NCBI GenBank assembly: GCA_947652605.1
Contig: OX393579.1
Location: 1,178,001 to 1,242,000, forward strand
Reading direction: 5' to 3'
Origin: Elmis aenea
Lineage: Eukaryota; Arthropoda; Insecta; Coleoptera; Elmidae
DNA: 64,000 bases
Shown here: piece by piece, positions 63,081 to 64,000 of the stretch
How positions within the stretch are numbered: the first letter of the stretch is position 1
Layout: every line of letters begins with the position of its first letter
Notes under the pieces: model-generated
What the model was told of the DNA's origin: nothing
Seen by the model: the letters and a program-made list of their open reading frames with translations, nothing else
The model's database searches: none
Translations under genes and position numbers: made by a program

Positions 63081-64000
63081 CTGCAAAATAATAAATTATT
63101 AGTGTTAACCAAAATTACTGACCCAAAACTATGAATTTTGAAAAATGAGTTTTTAAATTTAATGTTGCAGCAATAAAATCAGTATTTTTATTAATATTTA
63201 GGTATGGGTTTTTTTTACGGCAAACAAGTTGATTTAAAATTTTGACTTAGCTGAAGGCAGACTTTAATAAATTAACAATTAATTGTAGCTAATATTCAAT
63301 CACTGCTTAAATCTAAACGAATTGTCATAATCTGTACTATTTAACGAATGTTTCATTATTCATAATCAATTCAAATAAAATTGTTGCATCAACAATTGGA
63401 AACTAATAGTTTTAATTTTACTCTCAAAATAAGCAGGCTATTTCTTCAATTTTCAATACTGCGGGTTTACCATACTAAAATATATAAACTAATAAACCTA
63501 TCCCACAAAACATTATGTGTTATTAAATAACATACATGATTTATGCATTGAAATATTAAATTATTTATTATAATTATTTAGGAATTATGAAAGCGGGTGA
63601 AACATTTATAATTTTGGGGTAATATTTCCTTAAACTTATTTTTATAAAGTAGTCCAAAAAACTATCTGAGTTATTCATTTTTTCTAAACGTGTTTCCACT
63701 GAATAAAGATAATAAACATTTTGGTACTGTTCTTAGACTACCTTATATTATTTTTAATAACAAAACGTATTTCTCTATCCCTTGTTTACCTTACAAATTT
63801 ATTAAAAATATCCTTTATATTTGAGTATCAGAAAACGAAGGGTGTTAAAAGGTATTTGTCTTTCATAATTATATATTGATTGATTTAAATCTTTCTAAAC
63901 TGAAATTAAAATCATAATAGATAAATTTGCTCATTACTGATTAATAAATAATCTTAGTTTACGTTACTGCTAAAGGCCAAACAAAAATTCCTCAAGAAAA
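63081..64000 (-). other. Intron of the K2P channel gene
   Basis: AT-rich sequence upstream of the last channel exon. I looked for a first-pore motif (T-x-GYG/GFG type) on the minus strand and found none, so the intron runs past the window edge. Confidence 0.7.

Noticed and set aside
1..64000. CRISPR arrays, rRNA genes, operons or phage genes
   Set aside because: No regularly spaced repeats or bacterial-style gene packing. All supported genes have spliceosomal introns or eukaryotic signals.

Overview
The window looks like nuclear DNA of an arthropod, most likely an insect. It is AT-rich (roughly one third G+C by eye), its genes are broken by GT-AG introns of 67 bases to more than 9 kb, and it holds mariner, LINE, hAT-like and palindromic (MITE/foldback) repeats. 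Its proteins resemble animal transporters, a sugar kinase, a K2P potassium channel and a Kazal inhibitor. A beetle or related insect would fit, but the species cannot be read from the sequence. There is no sign of bacterial operons, CRISPR, rRNA or tRNA genes.

Layout. (1) About 2.6-18.0 kb, minus strand: an unrecognised gene with two well-supported, GC-rich coding exons (11329-11693 and 2635-2839) that join in frame, and a possible first exon at 17909-17992. A degenerate mariner transposase lies in its last intron. (2) 18.0-27.5 kb: gene-poor DNA with a decayed LINE reverse-transcriptase tail at about 22.7-23.0 kb. (3) 27708-37775, plus strand: a complete eight-exon LAT-type amino-acid transporter (SLC7A5/8-like, 474 aa) with a hAT-like element in intron 3. 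(4) 41298-56800, minus strand: a complete four-exon N-acetylglucosamine kinase (NAGK, 347 aa) whose 32-base first coding exon lies 9.3 kb from exon 2. That first intron holds the most striking structure here: three palindromic elements within 2.2 kb, led by a 1.5-kb foldback with arms of about 690 bases. (5) 60990-61199, plus strand: a small secreted single-domain Kazal serine-protease inhibitor. (6) 62367-63080, minus strand: the last exon of a two-pore-domain potassium channel whose other exons lie beyond the right edge.

The genes look functionally unrelated: amino-acid uptake, amino-sugar salvage, protease inhibition and K+ leak conductance. The transporter and NAGK converge, NAGK and the Kazal gene diverge, and the Kazal gene converges with the channel. 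Gene models were built by hand from splice sites, reading phase and remembered family motifs. No database search or RNA evidence was available.
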